Shown here one piece after another: positions 24,521 through 37,112 of a stretch of DNA of 64,000 bases (its first letter is position 1; the number at the start of each line of letters is the position of its first letter). Below the pieces are notes generated by a model. That model made no database searches, was not told where the DNA came from, and worked only from the letters and a program-made list of their open reading frames with translations. The DNA comes from Asterella californica (taxonomy: Eukaryota; Streptophyta; Marchantiopsida; Marchantiales; Aytoniaceae). The DNA is taken from contig JAYKYS010000005.1 of NCBI GenBank assembly GCA_036924285.1, positions 1,302,001 through 1,366,000 of the forward strand, read 5' to 3'. Made by a program: the position numbers and the translations under genes.

Positions 24521-25753
24521 CTAGTATCTCGTAGATTTCTTCCTAATTTCCTCGATAACTAAGCACTTTCTTTCTCTCAGTAAAGGGTCAAGATAACTAC
24601 ACGAAAACGTTGGATGATCATGGGCACGACAAACGGGATATGTGATGACATGATCTCTCGGTAGTATTCCTCTCCAAAGTTTCTCACTACTAGGGCTTCG
24701 TACATGGCTTTGGGTCGACAGATGTGTCTTATCTCGCACTGGGTGTTAAAGTTTACAGGAGGGAGCTGATTTAGATCCATCTTTCGTTAGATGAGGATAA
24801 AGACGGTGAGATCCCATTCTTGGCCGTAAGTGACAACAGGTAAGATCACAAGGACAGGCGAGAGCATGACTTGCGCGGTAAAGTTATGCCCGAAGGATCC
24901 TATTAGAAACTGTTGGAAATGAACGCGTTCCATGTACATCAGTTTAATTTGGAAAGGGTTTCGGAAAGGAAATCTAGGCGGTAAGTAGAGTCCTTCGTCC
25001 ATCTCTCACAACAGTTGCACTCCAACTACAAGGGTATCTCGATTCATAGAACACCGATACAATCTCATAGGATCACCACGACATCTCCACGAACAATCTC
25101 TGAATTTTCCCCAAGTCGAATGCCCCCACACAGGTCACTCCCCTTTGCTTAAAAGTTTTGAACCCCAAAACAAGGATAGGTGCAAGCTCCTTAACCAAGC
25201 AACCCAAGCCTCACGGACCGATGAGGTGGCACACATGCACATCGCATGTTTGGTGCCGTCATACTCATCCACGTGTGGGTCTTCTGGGTGAAAGGTTCTA
25301 ATGCATGCACCGTAACGTGTCCCAAAAACCGGAGACTAGGCTAGACAGGTAGTCGACTCTACAGGTCAAGGATCGCACTTTGCCACGTTGAGTGCGAACC
25401 TAACAACCACATGACGTGGATACAACGTAGGTCGCTAAAGTCATATCTACGCCTAGAATACTCCCCAAAGCAATACAAATGTCGCACTGGATACTTTTCA
25501 GCCAGCTGTCGCTAACAACTCGAGACCTAGAGTAGATATCGTTGCCGATACAACTCGGCAGAAAAATCAGCGAACTTTCACACATGATAGGTACAGATCT
25601 ACAGCTCAGTCTCCTCTCAAACTTGCCACGTAGGTAGGATACTAAAATCTCCACTTGCAGGTCAAATTTCAGGAAGATCTGACGGCTAGATCTCCTCCCA
25701 CAATTAACACAAATCCACAGAAACTAACACGTACTTCCAATCTCAGATTCAGG
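24521..25753 (-). other. Probable remainder of the z 3' LTR, with two small related ORFs
   Basis: This lies between the broken x gag and the repeated part of z's left LTR. If it belongs to that LTR, the LTR would be about 1.9-2.0 kb, like those of x and y; this is inference. Two adjacent minus-strand frames (71 codons at 24,787-25,002 and 67 codons at 24,577-24,780) look like diverged copies of each other: both have LPP near the start, then FG followed by five to six residues and an MxS motif, then a hydrophobic end. I do not recognise the family. Confidence 0.3.
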
Positions 25754-26475
25754 ACAGAAGCTTCTTCGACTAAATGAACCGTCCACTTCCACTCCAACTT
25801 CCTGAGCTATCAATTCAGAAGGTAAACTCACTACACAGGAAATTTGAGCCGATTTGACCGTTCTGATCGTCCTCCATAAATCTGCAAACTCGCTGCTTCA
25901 GATTGACAGCTTTCTGCACCCCGTCGCCTTCAAATCGCCATTGCGCTCATCCGCAGAACATCCGGTGGTGAAATTTGTGGTCAGAGCTTCAGCAGCTGAC
26001 AGACTACAAGCTCATGAAATCTGGTCTCAATCTGACGGTTCAATCACTCAAACCCCTTAATCTTACAATCGGAAGAGAAACTCTTGTACTCTCATCACTC
26101 TATGAACTTCAAATCGCCATAACGTATGCCCTGGACCTCCAAATCGAGTGAAATTTGTGGTCAGATTGCTCCTCCCGTCGAGAGCTCTCCGCCCATGCCC
26201 TCTGATCTTCAAAATCCCTCGTCAAAAAGTCCCGAACCTCCCAGAGCGCACACTTAGGTAGAAGACAAGTTATCTTCACTTTTGGGTGGACCAATGGGAA
26301 GCTAAAGGACTCAACCTTGTCCTTTTCTGCCCCATGGAGACCCCCAACAGATAATAGTGCATTCTAAGCTCATAAGAGCAATGTTTTAGATCCCATTACA
26401 CCACAACTTCTACAATTATGTGCAAAACGCACTTATACGCGTAATTTACATACTAACTGGTCCCACAACAGGACA
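25754..26475 (-). repeat. Element z 3' LTR, shared 722-bp portion
   Basis: It appears identical to 28,448-29,169 at a constant offset of 2,694 bp with no indel, and small frames within the two copies translate identically. On the minus strand it starts TGTCCTGTTGTGGG directly after the polypurine tract GGAGGGGGTGAA (26,476-26,487), so 26,475 is the true LTR start. The other end of the shared part (25,754) is not a TG...CA end. The LTR probably continues to the left. Confidence 0.75.
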
Positions 26476-26520
26476 TTCACCCCCTCCAAACCTGCACATC
26501 CTCCGGTATGTGCCAACTTG

Positions 26521-28491
26521 TTATCCATAGTCATCATCGTATCCTTCATCGTGCTCTGAATTGTCAGGTCCATCATCATCTTCCCTCGCATAAGGTCTGG
26601 ATAGATGAGAATCAGACTCGAGAAGTTCATCGAAATCAAGAAATCCTTCACGTCTTCGGAAGACCTTGACCCTTTTACCAGCAATGGGTAACTTCAAGAG
26701 TGTACCATCCAATTCTCGCAAACCATATGTGGCGTTGTCGTGAACGACAACAACAACATAAGGACCAAACCAACGTCGTGCAAATTTCTTGATAGTGCTG
26801 TGTTGGTTATCCAAACTGTTGTCATATACTATGACCCAGTCACCTTCTCGGATCGGCTTCTTCCGCAGTCGATGTGTCTTGTCGAATCGCTCCTTGTTCT
26901 TCAACCTCGCCTCCTTGAGTTTGACCAATGCTTCTTCGAGGTCCTCCTCACGTCGCTCAAGCTGCTGAATTCGTAGTGTCAATAGTCCTTCCCTATCAGA
27001 ACCATCCTCCCAAGGTAGACATACCCAAGTAGGAACGTCTCCTTCCGCTGGCATGATAGGTTTTTGACCAGTCATCAGTTCTGTAGGCATGTAACCAGTG
27101 ACAGTACTATGAGTAGTTCTATCAGCCCACAACGCAAAAGGAAGAAGTCTAGGCCAGTCCCCATGACGCCCCTTGCACGCTTTCACCAATGCTTGGATGA
27201 TTGGTGGGTGCCCTCGTTCACTTTTCCCATTCGCTTCCGGGTTCATCGAAGTGGTCAACTTCAATCGTATTCCATAGCTGTTGAAGAACTCACGTGCTTC
27301 ATCTGCATTCAACTCTCCTCTATCTGCACGGATTCTCCCCACGCTTCCATATCTAGAAACGATATCTTCTAGTATGAATCGACAGACAGGTTCAGTAGCT
27401 TTGGTGCGTAGAGCCCTCCCTTCTACAAAGTTAGATAGCTCTTCCCGAGCCAAAACTAAATGACGCATGCCCCAAATTCCTGGTGGCATGGCAACCAGAT
27501 CCAAAACCCATTGGAAATGAATGGACAAGGGATATGTGGGTCTCAATCCATCCCTATACCGAATCTTGGATTGGAATTGACATTCAATGCATGACCCAAC
27601 AAACTTCTCTACATCTCGATACAATCCTTTCCACCAATACCTCTCCTTGATCTTGGTAAAGGTCGCCCATGTACCTCGATGACCTGCCCATAAGGTATCA
27701 TGAAATTGTTCGAGTACTTGTTTCTTGGTCTCTGCATCATCCACTACTCTCAAGGGTACTCCATCTCTCCTCTTTGGCCTCTTCCACAGATATCCATCCC
27801 GTAATAGATAGCCATAGGCCTGATGTCGTATCTCCTTGAAGACTTTCTCCGTCCATTCTTCATACTTCTGAAGAGTGCTTAGATAGCGTCCGATTTCTTT
27901 GAGCCTCCCACAGTAGAGTTCTTCCCTGAAAGGAAGAACACCATCCAAGCGACTCCGGTCCTCGCTTGATAGTTGTAGAACTTGCCCCTCCTCTGCACCA
28001 TCTTCATCCATATCTTCCGCCTCCATATCTTCTTCTTGAGAGTACCTAGCTCTAGACAACATGTCTGCCATCGAGTTCATCTTCCCTGCTATGTGCCTCA
28101 ACTCTGGATTCAACGACCTAATGTAAGCTATCCAACGTAACATAGCAATATCAGGCGTTGTGCAGTTTGCTATCATTCCCAACAGAGGTAAGCAATCAGT
28201 TTCAAGTAGTACATGTGCTCCAATGAGATACTCCTTCTCAGCTTTCATTGCAGTTACAACGCCCCATAGCTCTCGTTTGACTTGAGGGTATCTCCTTTGT
28301 CGATCCGAAAGTATGCGAGCACCAAATCTTGTTGCAAACCTCTTTTCCTCACCATCATCCTGCCCTATTGCCCAACCTATAGCGATAGGACTAGTATCAA
28401 CAGTAACGACTATGGGTCTACCACAATCATAGCTCAACTGTCGTAGAACAGAAGCTTCTTCGACTAAATGAACCGTCCACTTCCACTCCAA
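26521..28491 (-). CDS. Element z pol fragment: RNase H and integrase, open frame
   Basis: An uninterrupted 656-codon frame. Residues about 15-160 are an RNase H (VTVDTSPIAIGWAIG; QVKRELWGVVTAM; LLETDCLPLLG; HIAGKMNSMADMLSRA). Then comes an integrase zinc-binding HHCC region (HDTLWAGHRGTW...CIECQ) and a DDE core (WVLDLVAMP, IRADRGELN, MNPEANGKSERG). After it is a GPY/F-type tail (RWFGPYVVVVV...GKRVKVFRR) and an acidic C-terminus. The protein acts in retrotransposon reverse transcription and integration. The first Met lies in LTR-derived sequence: a deletion has fused the truncated 5' LTR to RNase H, so gag, protease and RT are missing and this start is not native. The lineage differs from E1/E2. 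Confidence 0.85.
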   Translation of the reverse strand: MEWKWTVHLVEEASVLRQLSYDCGRPIVVTVDTSPIAIGWAIGQDDGEEKRFATRFGARILSDRQRRYPQVKRELWGVVTAMKAEKEYLIGAHVLLETDCLPLLGMIANCTTPDIAMLRWIAYIRSLNPELRHIAGKMNSMADMLSRARYSQEEDMEAEDMDEDGAEEGQVLQLSSEDRSRLDGVLPFREELYCGRLKEIGRYLSTLQKYEEWTEKVFKEIRHQAYGYLLRDGYLWKRPKRRDGVPLRVVDDAETKKQVLEQFHDTLWAGHRGTWATFTKIKERYWWKGLYRDVEKFVGSCIECQFQSKIRYRDGLRPTYPLSIHFQWVLDLVAMPPGIWGMRHLVLAREELSNFVEGRALRTKATEPVCRFILEDIVSRYGSVGRIRADRGELNADEAREFFNSYGIRLKLTTSMNPEANGKSERGHPPIIQALVKACKGRHGDWPRLLPFALWADRTTHSTVTGYMPTELMTGQKPIMPAEGDVPTWVCLPWEDGSDREGLLTLRIQQLERREEDLEEALVKLKEARLKNKERFDKTHRLRKKPIREGDWVIVYDNSLDNQHSTIKKFARRWFGPYVVVVVHDNATYGLRELDGTLLKLPIAGKRVKVFRRREGFLDFDELLESDSHLSRPYAREDDDGPDNSEHDEGYDDDYG

Positions 28492-29169
28492 CTTCCTGAG
28501 CTATCAATTCAGAAGGTAAACTCACTACACAGGAAATTTGAGCCGATTTGACCGTTCTGATCGTCCTCCATAAATCTGCAAACTCGCTGCTTCAGATTGA
28601 CAGCTTTCTGCACCCCGTCGCCTTCAAATCGCCATTGCGCTCATCCGCAGAACATCCGGTGGTGAAATTTGTGGTCAGAGCTTCAGCAGCTGACAGACTA
28701 CAAGCTCATGAAATCTGGTCTCAATCTGACGGTTCAATCACTCAAACCCCTTAATCTTACAATCGGAAGAGAAACTCTTGTACTCTCATCACTCTATGAA
28801 CTTCAAATCGCCATAACGTATGCCCTGGACCTCCAAATCGAGTGAAATTTGTGGTCAGATTGCTCCTCCCGTCGAGAGCTCTCCGCCCATGCCCTCTGAT
28901 CTTCAAAATCCCTCGTCAAAAAGTCCCGAACCTCCCAGAGCGCACACTTAGGTAGAAGACAAGTTATCTTCACTTTTGGGTGGACCAATGGGAAGCTAAA
29001 GGACTCAACCTTGTCCTTTTCTGCCCCATGGAGACCCCCAACAGATAATAGTGCATTCTAAGCTCATAAGAGCAATGTTTTAGATCCCATTACACCACAA
29101 CTTCTACAATTATGTGCAAAACGCACTTATACGCGTAATTTACATACTAACTGGTCCCACAACAGGACA
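28448..29169 (-). repeat. Element z 5' LTR, truncated
   Basis: This is the second copy of the 722-bp LTR portion. Its outer end at 29,169 (minus strand TGTCCTG) abuts the zinc-knuckle part of x gag. Its inner end at 28,448 abuts RNase H codons directly, with no primer-binding site, so the LTR's inner part and the 5' half of z's interior were deleted together. Confidence 0.75.
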
Positions 29170-30733
29170 ACGCCGCCGGCGTCTGCTGCTGCACGTCCTG
29201 GAGGTGCTCTTGTTCGTAGATGTATCTGGTGTGACAGTCAAGATCATTTCCAAGGGGACTGTCAAGAGCTCACGACTGCTCTGCGAGATGGTGTAGTTCG
29301 CTACCAGAACGGTAGGCTGCACCTTTCTTCTACTGGAGAGCCGCTAAGCACGCATTTTGGACGAGGAGGCATGAGGAGTCTACCTCAGATTACAGCTGCT
29401 GCAACTGTACATGCATTGATGACACCACCGGTAAATCCTGATGTATATGCCGGTCACATTGAAGTTTCTTCTAGTCCTACGTTGTTAGATAGGACTACTG
29501 AGAAGAAACCTGTTCAAGTTCCTTCTGAAGTATTGAAGAGAGGAGTAGAAACTATCCGTAAGGTCACAGGGTGAGGAGATCCTGTTGATGCTGCGTCTAT
29601 CAAAACATTCTTGGACGTGGATAGACACGTTCACTGGCAAGATGCTTCTGTGGAGGAGAAGAGGCGGTGAGAAGCCTCTGAACTTGATACTGGAGTTCCA
29701 GAGGAGACTGGAAATAGACGGAGGGTCACAAGGAGACGAGCAGCTCTTCCTGAGGACATCTCGTCTACTTCTGCAGCTCCTCCACCTGCACCAGGTCCGA
29801 TGGAGGACGTGCAGAGATCCCAGCAGGAGCCAACGACTGCCCAGATGATTTACTGCCCAAGAGAAAGAGAAGGGACCGGCTTATAAGTTGGCAGCTGATA
29901 TTGAGACTTCAATTGATCTCAAGAGCATCTTGGAGCAGATAATACTTGACACGCGAATCGAGTTTTTTCTTCGGGAGGTTCTTGGTATTGCGAAGAGGGA
30001 GTTTCACGAACTGATCATCGACATCATCAAGCGGAAGAGACAGGTGATGTCCGAGCAAGTTGAAAGTCAGATGATAGATGTAGTAGGAGCTTCTGTTAAT
30101 GATGCAGAATTCGGCAAGGTGCATTTTCAGCAGGTTGATGATACAGAGTACCAGCAAGAAGCGTTAGTTGCTGGTACCAACACTGTTGAGTTTGAAGATG
30201 AAGAAGCTGACGACGAGAGTCTAGCTACTAATAGCGACTTCAGAAAGAGGCACTGGGCTCGTGCTACGACTGCTACACGAGTTCGCCTTGGAAGTCTTGA
30301 ACCTGTTGTTGCGTTGGTTGATCACGGTTCAGAGATCAACATTGTGTCACGAGAAGTGTACGAGAGAGCTCAGTGGTCTGTCGAACTGAACCATGGTTGG
30401 GTGCTACGAGCTGCAAACAACCAGAAGGGTGAGTTATACGGCGCTTGTCCTAACGTGAGGGTGAAGCTAGGTGATGTAGAGGTAGATCAGCACTTCTTCG
30501 TGCAGTCTTTTGCTTCATATTCTGTGATTCTTGATCAACCTTATATCACTGCAGTTCGAATGGAGACGAGGGTGATGGCTGATGGATCTCACTATGCTAG
30601 GATCCGTAGTCCAGATGATAGACATTTTGTGCAATTTTTGACCGTTCGTACGAACCACGAACAAAACAGACAAACTTTGAGAGATTCTCCTATCTGTAAG
30701 AGCAAGGGTTTTTTGAAACCACTCTTGTAGGAC
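29170..30733 (+). pseudogene. Element x gag zinc knuckle and protease
   Basis: The x frame resumes here after z. A CCHC knuckle CIWCDSQDHFQGDC lies at about 29,215-29,260. A gag tail similar to y's follows (FFLREVLGIAKREFHELIIDIIK against y FLSREILGAATREVHDATIDIIK). At 29,888-30,730 an open 280-codon frame contains a retropepsin-like domain with VVALVDHGSEINIVS as the catalytic loop (Asp-His-Gly in place of Asp-Ser/Thr-Gly) and a later SVILDQPYI. The frame ends at a stop, and reverse transcriptase never follows. Sequence of y begins 170 bp downstream. The fragment is broken upstream by stops and the z insertion. Confidence 0.7.
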
Positions 30734-30904
30734 GGGATACCAAGAGTGACGGGTCCGCTATTACTATGATCCCGCTTGAGCAGCCTGTGGGATCACAAGA
30801 GGCTGGCGAAGAGGTTGCTCAAGATTCTGAAAACTGCTACACTGTATATAGTTGGAAATCTGGTTTGATGACTTTCAGTTCTGATGATTGGAGTGAGTTC
30901 ACGC

Positions 30905-32820
30905 TGTCGTGTCGTCGATCGGCTCCTATCTGAAATTCAGACTTCGATGCTTGTCACTCCAAAGACAAGCTAGGCCTTAGCTTATGGGTTTTTGGCATCA
31001 TTTCGGATCTCCATTTCATCGCATAGATGGGTAGAGCTCCTTGTCAGCTTTCCATAGGCACTTCGTCTACTTCGTTTGGACGCCTAGTGGAGAAGTTACA
31101 AGACTCGAAAGATGGAGAAAACAAGCTAAGTCCCAGCTTACGGGTTTTTGGCACAACTTCGGATCTTCACTTTTATCGCATAGATGGGTAGAGCTCGTTG
31201 TCAACTTTCCATGGGCATCTTGTTTACTTCGTTTGGACATCTAGTGAAGAAGTTATGTGATTCGAAAGAAGGTAAAATCAAGCTAGACCTTAGTTTACTT
31301 GCTGAATGGGTATTTGAAGCTTCATGCGTTATATCAAAGACGCAAGGGGCCTGCTTCATTATTAATGAGAGAACTTAGTACGTATAGAGACGGTGACAAG
31401 GGGGCAGCTTAAGGACTAGCTTGCGCCTACGACTTATCAACGGACGATTCGGGAGATTTGGAGGTGCAATGCAAGCGCTCAAGGCGTCGTTGGGTTCAGA
31501 TCTGAGCAAGCTACGCACAGGTTAAGACGGTTTGGGAAGAGACGGATTGGGGGATGTGTATTGAGAGAAATTGAGACGCAGGAAGCAGATTTGAAGTTTT
31601 CAGTTACCTGTGAAGGAGAGTTGGACCGTTCGGGTCATTCCGGAGTCCAAACTTGCTGTCCTTGGATCCTTCGGGATCAGAACAACGAGTTCTTCAGGAA
31701 ATTGAAGACGATACGAGTTTTCATCGGACGGTTTGGGGGTTCTGAGTGAAATTGACTCACAGGGAAGCGCTTACATCAGATTTTCGTTCGTCTGCGACCT
31801 AAGATTGAGTTGTTCTTCACGATCGGTGAGTCAAGCTCTTTGTTCTTGGTGCCTACGCGATCAGAGAGTCTTCATGTACGCATAGGAGAAGATTGTACGT
31901 GAATTGGATTGTTGGTTTGGGTGTGGTGAGCAAGTTTGAGCCGCAGGGAGCTGATTTACGTCAGTTTTTTGCAACCTGCGACCAAATTTCTTGCGTGGTC
32001 TTGCAAGGAGAACTCCAAACGGCTTGTTTGGAGTCTTGTTGGGTTCAGAATAGCTAGATCTATAGAGAAGACGGATATCAGTTTAGACGATCCGTTTGTG
32101 CGGTGTGTGTGCTTTTAAGCCGCAGGGAGGAACTTTTGAAGTTTCGATCACATGCGACCGAAAATTGACGATATCTCAGCTGTTGGGAGTCGGATCTGAA
32201 GGTTTCCTAGGTTAACGGAGTCAGCGGAGGAGACCCTATCGACATCTGGAGTCTGTTCAGCGAAAGGAGGAAGTTCACAGATAGGTCTTTTTCGATTTCT
32301 TCGCTAAGGGTTTTGTTCATTTGAGTTCGTTAGAGTTCTGGTTGGCTATATACAGCTTGTGGTAGCTAGCTTTAGCTAAGAACTTATACATGGATGTCGT
32401 TCGGACTTGGGTTTGGATCACGTGATACTGCTGTGGCTCTGCTTGTTAGCAAAGAGAAGTTTCTCTTGCTTTGAGCTACGCTTCGGTGTTTTTGGGTCAG
32501 GGTTGAGAATCACGGGTTGTTTTTAAGGGTTTTAAAGCAGGTTACAGACCGCTCTGAACTATTTTTCAATTTTGTGTTCTTAGGAGAAAGAACCGGCAGT
32601 GTACATACATTTGGAGTTGGTATATATCGTAATGTTCATTTTTGTGGTTGTTTTTCTCTGTCTTGTCTCTGTTTCAGCACACAACATCTCCACAATCAAA
32701 AACCTCGCGTTTTCCTGGACATCCTTCACGCAATATCCGACACGACATCGGTGGTGAATTCGACGTGAAGGTCTGGGATGGAGATATTTGTGTGTTAGAA
32801 CTGGACAGAAGAGATCAACA
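30905..32820 (+). repeat. Element y LTR 1 (~1.9 kb)
   Basis: It begins TGTCGTGTCGTCGATC and is matched over its whole length by 35,221-37,112 with scattered substitutions and small indels, so the pair has been in place for some time. The inner end is uncertain; GATCAACA at 32,820 gives about the same length as the x LTR. A promoter-like CTATATACAG occurs at about 32,346. The leader and gag follow at once. Confidence 0.65.
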
Positions 32821-32932
32821 ATCATGAACGAAGATGAAGATGGATACGGTTGTTCGGGAGGATGCTGCGGACCTGGGATGATGGATTTGTAGACGGTTGG
32901 GATCATGGGAGGATGAGAAGATGGGATGAGCC

Positions 32933-34512
32933 ATGACTATGGACGGGATGGACGGATCAGAGGGGATACCAGGGGTGCAGTTTGATGCAGCAACTGCACG
33001 TTTGTTTCAAACCTTCACCTTGTTTTTACAACAAGAGCAAGGGAACCAACAAAAGGAGGCTTTGGGGAAGAAGGCGCTTGGAAGGGTGATCGACAAGTTC
33101 GATCTATTTGGTGGGACAGACATCTTTGAGTACTTGAGATGTTACAAGATGGAGATGGATTTGGATCGAGTATCGGAGAAGGAGATGATCGAGACGTTCG
33201 AACTCGCTGCGGTGCTTGAGATAAGGGAGCATGTGAAGGGTCTAGCAAAGCGTTTTGGGAGAAATTGGGATACATTTTCACATGCGCTGATGGAGGAGTA
33301 TTTCTTGGAGAACTCAGATCGAGTAACCAAGAAATCGTTTCGGAATGGGTCAACCGACACAACAAAGGTTTACAGCCTACAGAGCTGTTAGAGGAGTTTG
33401 AGAGATAATTCTCTCAACTATCTCGAGTGGAGAAGCTAACCTTGGAGACCTACAAGACTGAGTTGTTTCTTCATGCTGCAGATGAACCATGGCAGGAACA
33501 ACTGGAGCTACTTCTGGAGGATGGGGAGGAAGAAGAAGGATTGACAAGGAATTGGGAGGTTGTGCATGAAGCGATTGAGCTTCTTGTCTGAAGACGTACA
33601 AGGGAAAGGGTTACAAGATTGACACATGCAGCACTGACTACATCAGTTCGGATAGTATCTGAGGTTCAACCTCCAGTTGTGATTGTAGAGGAGAAGGATC
33701 CAATCATCGAGGACCTACAACAAAAGATGCGAGATCTACAAGCTAAGGTTACTAGGTTGGAGGATAAGAGATCATCGACTGAGATGGAACTTGTACCCAA
33801 ACCAACTTGGGTACATCACTGCGTGTGGTGTGATGGTACTGACTATTGACAGGACGATTGCATCGACCTTGCAGAGTCTTTGCAACATGGGGTTATTTCT
33901 TGGGAGGATGAAAAGGTTGCATTTACAAGTACGGGTACTCTCCTTCAAGCCAACGTTGGTAAAAGAGGGATGAAGAAGTTTGTGGATGATTATCTTGCGG
34001 CACATGCAGTTGTAGCTATCGAAGCTATAACTTATGATGCTAGGGTGGAGGAGATTGAGCATGATCTCCATATGGATGATTTGGGTGAGCACATGGATCC
34101 AAGCGAGCTCAAGTTGGATACTGCATCCACGATGCAGAGCGAGAAGAAGAGACATGAAGAGATTTTTTCAGAAAAGCAAGCTGGGGAGGATAAGGTGCAA
34201 CAGGAAATTATTCTTCCTGGACTGGCAATGGAGGACGATCCTTCACAACCGGAGGAGATGGTTGGGGTGCAGACAGTGGATATGGATGACCTGGTTGTAG
34301 ACATACAACAACGAGATATTGATACAGTGATGGATGTGAAGGGAGGTTGGGAAGACTACATTCGAGATGCCAAGGTTGGGTTCTTATCACGGGAGATCTT
34401 GGGTGCAGCTACAAGAGAAGTCCATGATGCCACCATTGACATCATCAAGGACAGACATGCTGAGGATGAAGGAGAGTGGATGGATGCTCTGGAGGCTACG
34501 GATATAGGATGA
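32933..34512 (+). pseudogene. Element y gag, copy 1 (gag-only)
   Basis: Gag homologous to x's. The capsid-like part MTMDGMDGSEGIPGVQFDAA...FELAAVLEIREHVKG runs open to about 33,390. Stops and frameshifts interrupt the middle (RVEKLTLETYKTELFLHAADEPW). A knuckle remnant CVWCDGTDY is followed by a stop where the His should be, then QDDC. The C-terminal part (33,880-34,512) is open and ends with FLSREILGAATREV...IDIIKD at the position where x continues into protease. Here translation stops and neither protease nor pol follows. With LTRs on both sides this matches a non-autonomous gag-bearing (TR-GAG-like) element. Confidence 0.7.
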
Positions 34513-35220
34513 TGGGTAAGGATGGCTTACAGGGGAGAAGCCATTGCTGAAGGTGATTAGGGTTGGGAGGATGATGCTTGGGGGATTGTAAATATTTTCA
34601 AGATTGAGGTTGAGAGAATGATGCTTGGGAGGTTGTAAGGATTTTTAGAAGAAGAGATCAAGGAGGATGATGGTTGAGGAGGATATCATTGTACAGCGAG
34701 ATAATGATGGTTGCGGTTGAGGATTTTACTTGCAGGAGTGTGGTTCTTTTTTTTAAAAAAAAAAAAAAAGAGAAAAAAGAGTGGATTAGGTACGATGACA
34801 TGTACCGACTTGAGGTTGAGGGTTACAGTCAAGATATGTGGTGATGATTGGATCGATGGATGATGTCTACTACGACACTTGGGTCACAAACCTCGACGGT
34901 GAGGTACTACATGACAGATGGAAGACATTTCTATGGTATAATGGGTTATTCTTTCTATGTCTTTGCATATTGAAAGATGTGTAGATTTAGAGGGGGTGAT
35001 TGGATGGGAGGTTAGAGGAGAAAGTCGATGAGCATGGATCTAGGGCGAATCATGATAGGGTAGCAACTTCAAGATGACGATCAGGTTGCAACCTTAAGGA
35101 TGAGGTTGACTGAGATGGGAGGAGGATGACAAGATGGAAATGATGAAGTGCGTGCCGGTCCACTCCTTTGTTGCTATCTCTGGTGCATATCGGAAGATGC
35201 ACATATTCAGAGGGGGTGGG
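34513..35220 (+). other. Element y non-coding tail with polypurine tract
   Basis: About 0.7 kb without coding signal. It contains an oligo(T)/oligo(A) run at about 34,748-34,773 and ends in AGAGGGGGTGGG (35,209-35,220), a polypurine tract directly before LTR 2. A similar AGAGGGGGTG at about 34,990 may be an older duplicate of the tract. Confidence 0.6.
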
Positions 35221-37112
35221 TGTCGTGTCGTGGACCGGCTCCTATCTGAAATTCAGACTTTGATGCTTGTCACTCCAAAGACAAGCTAGGCCCTAGCTTA
35301 TGGGTTTTTGACATCATTTCGGATCTCCATTTTCATCGCATAGATGGGTAGAGCTCCTTGTCAGCTTTCCATATGCACTTCGTCTACTTCGTTTGGACGC
35401 CTAGTGGAGAAGTTACAAGACTCGAAAGATGAAGAAAACAAGCTAGGCCCCAGCTTACAGATTTTTGGCACAACTTCGGATCTTCACTTTTATCGCATAG
35501 ATGGGTAGAGCTCGTTGTCAACTTTCCATGGGCATCTTGTTTACTTCGTTTGGACATCTAGTGAAGAAGTTATGCGATTCGAAAGAAGGTAAAATCAAGC
35601 TAGGCCTTAGTTTACTTGCTGACTGGGTATTTGAGGCTTCAGGCGTTATATCAAAGACTCAAGGGGCCTGTTTCATTATTAATGAGAGAACTTCATACAT
35701 ACAGAGACGGTGACAAGGGGGCAGCTTAGGGACTAGCTTGCGCTTGCGACCTATCAACGGACGGTTCGGGAGATTTGGAGGTCCAATGCAAGCGCGCAAG
35801 GCGTCGTTGGGTTCAGGTCTGTGCAGGCTACGCGCTGGTTCAAAGGGTTTGGGAAGAGAGGGATCAGGGAGTGCGTACTGAGAGACGCAGGAGAGAGATT
35901 TGGATTTTTCAGTTATTTGTGAAGGAGAGTTGGACCGTTTGGGCCGTTCCGGAGTCCAAACTTGCTGTCCTTGGATCCATCGGGATCAGAACAACGAGTT
36001 CTACAGGAAATTGAAGACGATACGAAGTTTCATCGAGCGGTTTGGGAGTTCTGAGTGAAATTGGCTCGTAGGGAAGCGCTTACATCAGATTTTCATTCGC
36101 CTGTGACCTGAAGTTGGGTTGTTCTTCGCGATCGGTGAGCCAAGCTCTTCGTTCTTGGTGCTTATGCGACCAGGGAGTCTTCATCTACGCATAGGAGAAG
36201 ACAATACGTGGATTGGATTGTTGGTTTGGGTGAGGTGAGCGAGTTTGAGCCGCAGGGAGTCCATTTACGTCAAGTTTTTGCAACCTGCGATCAAACTTCT
36301 CTCGTGGTTTTGCAAGGGGAACTCCAGACGACTTGTTTGGAGTCTCGTTAGGTTCGTGATAACTAGATCTATCTGCCATGGAAGACAGATATCAATTTAG
36401 ACAATCCGTTTGCGCGGTCTTAAGCCGCAGGGAGGAGTTCGATCACTTGCGACGAAAATTGACGATATCTCGGCTGTTGGGAGTCGGATCTGAAGGTTTC
36501 TTGGGTTAACGGAGTCAGCGGAGGAGACCCTATCGACATCTGAAGTCCGTTCAGCGAAAGGAGGAAGTTCACAAATAGATCTTTTTTGATTTCTTCGCTA
36601 CGGATTTTGCTCTTTTGAGTTCGTTAGAGTTCTGGTTGGCTATATACAGCTTGTGGTAGCTAGCTTTAGCTAAGAACTTGTACATGGATGTGGTTTGGAC
36701 TTGGGTTTAGGTCGCGTGATACTGCTGTGGCTCTGCTTGTTAGCAAAGGGAAGTTTCTCTTGCTTTGAGCTACGCTTCGGTGTTTTTGGATCAGGGTTGA
36801 GAATCAAGGGTTGTTTTTAAGGGCTTTGAAGCAAGTTACAGACCGCTCCGGTCTGTTTTTCAGTTCTGTGCTCTTAGGAGAAAGAACCGGCAGTGTACAT
36901 ACATTTGGAGTTGGTATATATCGTAGCATTCGTTTTCACGGTTGTTTTTCTCTGTCTTCTCTCTGTTTCAGCACACAGCATCTCCACAGTCAGGAACCTC
37001 GTGTTTTCATGGACATCCTTCACGCAATATCCGACATGATATCGGTGATGAACTCGACGTGAAGGTCTGAGGTGGAGATTTTTGTGTTTAAACTTGGAAG
37101 AAGAGATCAACA
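35221..37112 (+). repeat. Element y LTR 2 (~1.9 kb), shared between two copies
   Basis: It begins TGTCGTGTCGTGG right after the polypurine tract. It is the 3' LTR of y copy 1 and is followed directly by another leader and gag, so it also serves as the 5' LTR of a second, truncated y. Such LTR-gag-LTR-gag arrays usually arise by unequal recombination between LTRs. Confidence 0.65.

Noticed and set aside
25854..26294. Small open frames repeated at 28,548-28,988
   Set aside because: They lie inside the duplicated z LTR portions and are identical because the DNA is identical; no coding evidence.
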